Shown piece by piece: positions 5,305-8,816 of a stretch of 8,816 nucleotides of DNA. Made by a program: the position numbers and the translations under genes. The DNA comes from an uncultured Pseudobdellovibrionaceae bacterium (GTDB lineage Bacteria > Bdellovibrionota > Bdellovibrionia > Bdellovibrionales > Bdellovibrionaceae), in contig CALCCV010000177.1 in the NCBI GenBank assembly GCA_937900305.1, positions 1-8,816 of the forward strand, in the 5' to 3' direction. Every line of letters starts with the position of its first letter. Position 1 is the stretch's first letter. Below the pieces are notes generated by a model, which did not search any database, was not told where the DNA came from, and worked only from the letters and a program-made list of their open reading frames with translations.

Positions 5305-7347
5305 ATGACCCAACCTCCCCGCCATCCACAAAATCCAAAGATCCTTGAGAAATTCGAATCCAAACGAACCGATCCCTACTTTTGGATGCGCGAAAGAGAT
5401 TCTAAGCCAGTTTTAGAGGCTCTCGACGAAGAACGGAAGTATTTTGAAAACTTCAACGCTAAATTTGCACCGATCACTGAACAACTTTTCACTGAAATGA
5501 AAAGCCGTGTTGCCGACGAAGACATCGGAGCACCAATTGAATATAAAAAGAATTTTTATTTCGAAAAGTTTATCCCCGGTGCACAATACCCCCTTCTTTA
5601 TTCGCGATCGCGAACGGGAGACGAAACGCAACTTCTGGATTTTGAAAAGCTCGCCTCTGGCCATACCTATTTCGATGTCGGCAATTGGAAATTTTCGGCA
5701 GATGAAACTATTTTAGCATACAGTATTGATTTTGTCGGTCGACGCTTTTACACGGTGTTTTTCTTCGACGTCGTAAACCAAACTCATTTGCCCCACAAAC
5801 TTGAAAACGTCACCAATAGCTTTTTTTTCGGTCGAACCTCCCACGATATTTATTTTACCAAACAACATCTCGAGACCCTTCGACACAATGAAGTTTATTA
5901 CTTGGACCTCACCACGGGCGACCAATCTCTTTTGTTCACCGAAGCCGATGAAAAATTTTGGGTGGGACTCAGTCGGTCCACCAGTCCAGGATGTTTATTT
6001 ATCAGTGTCGGCTCAACAACAACGTCTGAAGTTCATTACATCGATCTCGTTGAACCTCAAACCGTCAAACTGTTTTGCCCTCGCAAAGTTGGTCATGAAT
6101 ACGCTGTGGCTGATGGCGGAGACAATTTTTATATACTTTCTAATTTGAAAGCTAAAAATTTTAGCATCTTTACCTGCGCAAAGCATTCACACAAACCCAT
6201 TGAACAGTGGCGCGAAATCATTCCTGGCAGAAGTGATGTTTTGTTAGAAGGTCTCACTGTCTTCGCCAATCACTTCGTCGTCGAACAGCGCTCAGACGGG
6301 CTTGAGAAAATCGATATCTATGATCGCCAGACCTTGCAGGTGCGACAATTGCCCACCCTCGATGCCGCTTACAGCATGGGTTTGCAGGCCCACCGGGACT
6401 ACTATGCAGACCACATTTCATTTGCTTACCAGTCGTTGCATCGACCTCTCGGCCTTTTCCACTGCGACTTAATTTCCTTAGCTACTAAAACGGTGTGGGA
6501 GCGAAAAGTTCCCAATTTTGATGCCGCCAAATATGAAAGTCGGCGGATTTGGATTCAAGCCCGGGACGGCACAAAGGTGCCCGTGACACTCGTCGTTCGC
6601 AAAGGCTTTGAGCCCCTTGGTCAAGCGCCGATGCTTTTGTACGGCTATGGATCTTACGGGCACTCCTTGGACGCCACCTTCAGCGTTTCAAAGTTGAGTC
6701 TGGTGGACCGAGGCTGGGTGTATGCCATCGCCCACGTTCGCGGTGGCTCCGAGATGGGCCGGCACTGGTATGAAGACGGTCGTCAGTTGAAAAAAATGAA
6801 TACGTTCACGGATTACATCGATGCCGCCAAAGAATTGATCGCGCTCAAATATTGTGATCCCAAAAGACTTTTCGCCATGGGCGGGAGCGCCGGCGGACTT
6901 CTCATGGGTGCGGTGATCAATGCCGAACCGAAACTCTTCAAAGCCGTTTTGGCTTCGGTCCCCTTCGTCGACGTCGTATCAACAATGCTTGACGACACGC
7001 TCCCCCTCACGACGGGCGAGTACGAGGAGTGGGGCAATCCGAACGAAAAAGAATATTATGACTACATTCTCAATTACTCACCCTACGACAATTTGAAGAA
7101 CCAAGAGTATCCTCACATGCTCATCACCTCGGGTTACCACGATTCTCAAGTTCAATATTGGGAACCTTTAAAATGGGTGGCGAAGCTGCGGGATCACACG
7201 ACCTCAGGTAAACCGATTTTATTAGACATGAATCGGGAAGCCGGCCACGGTGGAGCCACCGGTCGCTATTCCTATTTGAAAGAGATCGCAAAAGAATATG
7301 CCTTTTTAATCTGGCGTGAATCTCAGGAGGACACATCCAATGACTGA
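5305..7347 (+). CDS. ptrB: Oligopeptidase B (prolyl oligopeptidase family, S9A)
   Basis: This cytoplasmic serine peptidase cleaves short peptides, in oligopeptidase B after Lys or Arg. At 680 residues it is close to E. coli PtrB. An N-terminal region and a beta-propeller (about 70-400) precede the alpha/beta-hydrolase domain (about 410-680). The triad is Ser528 (MGGSAGG), Asp613 (GYHDSQV) and His648 (EAGHGG). Other family blocks are PYFWMRERD near the N-terminus, YGYGSYG, VRGGSEMGRHWYEDGR and GEYEEWGNP. The last contains Glu572 and Glu574, which fit the acidic pocket residues that give oligopeptidase B its preference for basic residues over proline. No signal peptide is present. ATG at 5305 is supported by GGAG (5293-5296), 8 bases upstream. 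It is co-transcribed with msrB, whose start overlaps its last codons. Confidence 0.96.
   Translation: MTQPPRHPQNPKILEKFESKRTDPYFWMRERDSKPVLEALDEERKYFENFNAKFAPITEQLFTEMKSRVADEDIGAPIEYKKNFYFEKFIPGAQYPLLYSRSRTGDETQLLDFEKLASGHTYFDVGNWKFSADETILAYSIDFVGRRFYTVFFFDVVNQTHLPHKLENVTNSFFFGRTSHDIYFTKQHLETLRHNEVYYLDLTTGDQSLLFTEADEKFWVGLSRSTSPGCLFISVGSTTTSEVHYIDLVEPQTVKLFCPRKVGHEYAVADGGDNFYILSNLKAKNFSIFTCAKHSHKPIEQWREIIPGRSDVLLEGLTVFANHFVVEQRSDGLEKIDIYDRQTLQVRQLPTLDAAYSMGLQAHRDYYADHISFAYQSLHRPLGLFHCDLISLATKTVWERKVPNFDAAKYESRRIWIQARDGTKVPVTLVVRKGFEPLGQAPMLLYGYGSYGHSLDATFSVSKLSLVDRGWVYAIAHVRGGSEMGRHWYEDGRQLKKMNTFTDYIDAAKELIALKYCDPKRLFAMGGSAGGLLMGAVINAEPKLFKAVLASVPFVDVVSTMLDDTLPLTTGEYEEWGNPNEKEYYDYILNYSPYDNLKNQEYPHMLITSGYHDSQVQYWEPLKWVAKLRDHTTSGKPILLDMNREAGHGGATGRYSYLKEIAKEYAFLIWRESQEDTSND
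7325..7330 (+). promoter_or_regulatory. Ribosome binding site choosing the msrB start
   Basis: A perfect AGGAGG lies 9 bases before the ATG at 7340, inside the end of the oligopeptidase gene. It favours this start over an ATG eight codons upstream at 7316. Confidence 0.85.
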
Positions 7348-7813
7348 CAAAAAAAAGTGGGAATCATTCGTCAAACCAAGTCCCGAAGAGCTGCGCAAAC
7401 AACTCACGCCTGAACAATTTCACATCACCCAAGAAGACGGCACAGAAGCCCCTTACCGAAATCCATTTCACGATGACAAACGCGTTGGACTTTACGTCGA
7501 CGTCGTTTCCGGTGAGCCGCTCTTCACTTCGATGGACAAATTCGATTCTGGCTGTGGTTGGCCCAGCTTCACTCAACCCGTGACCAAAGATTTGATCTCC
7601 GAGCGCGTTGATCGCAAACTTTTTCAAGAGCGTGTGGAGGTCAGATCAAAATACGGAAATTCTCACTTAGGCCACGTCTTTGAAGACGGCCCAGAACCTA
7701 CCGGCCTCCGCTATTGCATCAATTCAGCAGCCCTTCGGTTCATTCCCAAAGAAGACATGGTTGCAGCCGGATACGGGGAGTACCTTTCCTTATTTTCTGG
7801 CGGCAGACTATGA
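7340..7813 (+). CDS. msrB: Peptide methionine-(R)-S-oxide reductase MsrB, without zinc-site cysteines
   Basis: MsrB reduces the R epimer of methionine sulfoxide in oxidised proteins, with thioredoxin as the usual reductant. The 157-residue protein has the catalytic Cys126 (RYCINSAALRF), the resolving-type Cys72 (SGCGWPSF) and the conserved SHLGHVFEDGP block with His109 and His112. The two CxxC pairs that bind structural zinc in many MsrB proteins are absent: the positions read YRNPF and KYGNSHLGH. It is therefore a zinc-free form, as known in part of the family. No signal peptide is seen, so it is cytoplasmic. The start at 7340 is set by AGGAGG 9 bases upstream. It overlaps the ptrB stop by 8 bases, so the two genes form an operon. 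It ends 19 bases from the convergent gene at 7833. Confidence 0.97.
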   Translation: MTDKKKWESFVKPSPEELRKQLTPEQFHITQEDGTEAPYRNPFHDDKRVGLYVDVVSGEPLFTSMDKFDSGCGWPSFTQPVTKDLISERVDRKLFQERVEVRSKYGNSHLGHVFEDGPEPTGLRYCINSAALRFIPKEDMVAAGYGEYLSLFSGGRL

Positions 7814-7832
7814 AATATCTGGTCGAAAATAT

Positions 7833-8636
7833 CTAGGGCGCATTCTCACAATTCGGAGCCGACATATAACCGCCCGAGGCGGCGATCCATTCGTCTTGGC
7901 ATTCACCCAATTGAGTGCCAACCGTGTCATTGCAAACATCGTGATTCAAACACTCTTGCGTGTATTGGCGCGACCACACGTACCAGGCCCGGTCGCAACC
8001 GGCCCCACACCGACCGCGGCACTCTTGATCGCGGTCTCCCACCCGAACCGTATTTTGGTAGGAGTTGCCAGCCGCCGTGTGATTGGCCATCACGTCGTGG
8101 CCAATCCAATCACAAATCATGGTGTAGTCTGGCAGGCTTGGGAACCACGCGTCTGGCAGATTCGGTCTCCGAAAACGACCCCGATGAAGTGAGCTGACCT
8201 CTGGAGCCATCGCTGACGCAAAAACTGGAACAACCTCTCCGACCGGCAGCATCTCTGCATTGAACTGCAAAAATCGCAAGGCCAAGGGAGATCGTCGCAA
8301 AAGTTCGGCCTCGCTTTCCTCCAGAGCGGAGATGGCCATCGCCTTTTCTGAGGCTGAAAATTTTCGATCTGTGGAATCGACATGAAAGTCCAGAAGGCGA
8401 CCTGACTCCGTATAATTTGAAATAACCTTAGTTCCAGTTGAATACACGAGAGTGATTCGCGCCGAAGATGAACCTTGGCAAATCTGAGCTCGAACAGCGT
8501 TCAGATCCATGCGCTCGCACACGTAAGGTGAAACCCGCGCTGCAGCCGAAACTGAAGTTACACCTAAAACTGAACCACCAACGAGCAGCCCCGCGAAACC
8601 CAAACCCTGAGCTAGAACCGTCCAAATCTTTGTCAC
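7833..8636 (-). CDS. Secreted protein with a C-terminal phospholipase A2-like domain
   Basis: This 267-residue exported protein starts with a signal peptide (Lys3, hydrophobic core about 5-28, likely cleavage near SVSA-A at 31-32). The mature N-terminal half (about 33-165) is unrecognised. The C-terminal part is cysteine-rich: CRGRCGAGC (206-214), then YTQECLNHDVCND (225-237) with His232-Asp233 between Cys229 and Cys235, then Cys246 and Cys263. The C-x-x-H-D-x-x-C pattern after a Gly/Cys-rich loop is the hallmark of secretory phospholipase A2 folds, where the His-Asp pair and a calcium loop hydrolyse the sn-2 ester. Activity is therefore plausible but inferred from motifs only. The start is GTG at 8636 with GAGG 7 bases upstream (8644-8647); no ATG lies before the signal peptide. 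It is transcribed alone, converging on msrB with a 19-base gap and no visible terminator. Confidence 0.8.
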   Translation of the reverse strand: MTKIWTVLAQGLGFAGLLVGGSVLGVTSVSAAARVSPYVCERMDLNAVRAQICQGSSSARITLVYSTGTKVISNYTESGRLLDFHVDSTDRKFSASEKAMAISALEESEAELLRRSPLALRFLQFNAEMLPVGEVVPVFASAMAPEVSSLHRGRFRRPNLPDAWFPSLPDYTMICDWIGHDVMANHTAAGNSYQNTVRVGDRDQECRGRCGAGCDRAWYVWSRQYTQECLNHDVCNDTVGTQLGECQDEWIAASGGYMSAPNCENAP

Positions 8637-8678
8637 ACTTCCCCCTCAAAAAGTGTCTCCCTTATGACCTAAATATTC

Positions 8679-8704
8679 AAAAAACTCCACCTTCTAAAGG
8701 GGTG
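8679..8704 (-). terminator. Probable Rho-independent terminator of the truncated upstream gene
   Basis: On the minus strand CACC-CC-TT, a TAG loop and AAGGTG form a short stem with a 2-base bulge, followed by GAG and six T (8684-8679). It begins about 17 bases after the stop codon at 8721. It is weak but well placed between the truncated gene and the phospholipase-like gene. Confidence 0.45.
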
Positions 8705-8720
8705 AAGCGCTGCCGAACTC

Positions 8721-8779
8721 TTAGCCAACCATGACATTTTTGGGCTCGGCCTGCTCAAAAGCGTCACTGACCTGGTCAG
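8721..8779 (-). CDS. C-terminal end of an unidentified gene (partial)
   Basis: On the minus strand an open frame reads DQVSDAFEQAEPKNVMVG and then TAA (8723-8721). Its codon use and mildly acidic composition resemble real coding sequence, and a terminator-like hairpin follows. Only 18 codons remain before the adapter at 8780, so the family cannot be recognised. A competing frame stays open longer but would run through the terminator. Confidence is low. Confidence 0.3.
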
Positions 8780-8816
8780 AGATCGGAAGAGCGTCGTGTA
8801 GGGAAAGAGTGTCTTC
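8780..8816. other. Illumina sequencing adapter at the contig end (artefact)
   Basis: Positions 8780-8812 match, over 33 bases, the Illumina TruSeq adapter that begins AGATCGGAAGAGC and continues GTCGTGTAGGGAAAGAGTGT. The last four bases (8813-8816) do not continue the standard adapter and are also suspect. This stretch is not genomic and should be trimmed. Confidence 0.97.

Noticed and set aside
7316..7339. An upstream ATG for msrB that would add eight residues.
   Set aside because: The strong AGGAGG at 7325-7330 lies downstream of it and serves the ATG at 7340.
7870..7882. Hairpin CCGCC-CGA-GGCGG downstream of msrB as a possible terminator.
   Set aside because: No T-run follows on either strand and it lies inside the convergent coding sequence.
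8081..8106. A perfect 9-base inverted repeat (GATTGGCCA / TGGCCAATC, 8-base loop).
   Set aside because: It lies inside the phospholipase-like coding sequence, has no U-tract, and one such repeat is close to chance expectation in a window of this size.

Overview
The window is the end of a draft contig from a Gram-negative bacterium. Gene style and protein sequences (OmpR-type two-component pair, GAF/HD-GYP protein, oligopeptidase B next to MsrB, secreted phospholipase-like protein, many GTG/TTG starts, moderate GC) fit a Bdellovibrionota-type or related deltaproteobacterial lineage. That assignment is inference, because there is no rRNA or other marker. The last 37 bases carry an Illumina adapter, so genomic sequence ends at about position 8779.

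Layout. Positions 1-1603 (minus strand) hold a two-component operon: an OmpR/PhoB response regulator whose stop overlaps the start (ATGA) of a sensor histidine kinase. The kinase runs off the left edge just after its phospho-acceptor histidine. A 245-base gap (1604-1848) follows, with inverted repeats but no clear gene. Positions 1849-5035 (minus strand) hold a tight four-gene operon, in transcription order: GAF + HD-GYP protein, YjdF/DUF2238 membrane protein, glutathione peroxidase-type thiol peroxidase, and a small eight-cysteine protein. A divergent gap of about 270 bases (5036-5304) contains two related TTCAC...GTGAA palindromes. One of them sits on the HD-GYP start codon. Positions 5305-7813 (plus strand) hold oligopeptidase B followed by an overlapping msrB. 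Converging on it from 8636 to 7833 (minus strand) is a secreted protein with a phospholipase A2-like His-Asp motif. Upstream of that lie a probable terminator and the last codons of another minus-strand gene, cut off by the adapter.

How the genes fit together. The window brings together signal transduction (kinase/regulator pair, and a probable cyclic-di-GMP phosphodiesterase), protection against oxidants (Gpx, MsrB) and hydrolases (cytoplasmic oligopeptidase B, exported phospholipase-like protein). Gene adjacency supports joint expression within each operon; a functional link between operons is not shown. I see no CRISPR array, tRNA, rRNA, insertion sequence or phage gene, and no convincing new system. 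The most unusual points are a collagen-like Gly-X-Y stretch in the kinase sensor region, the repeated palindrome at the HD-GYP promoter and start codon, the long insertion inside the HD-GYP domain, and the adapter at the contig end.
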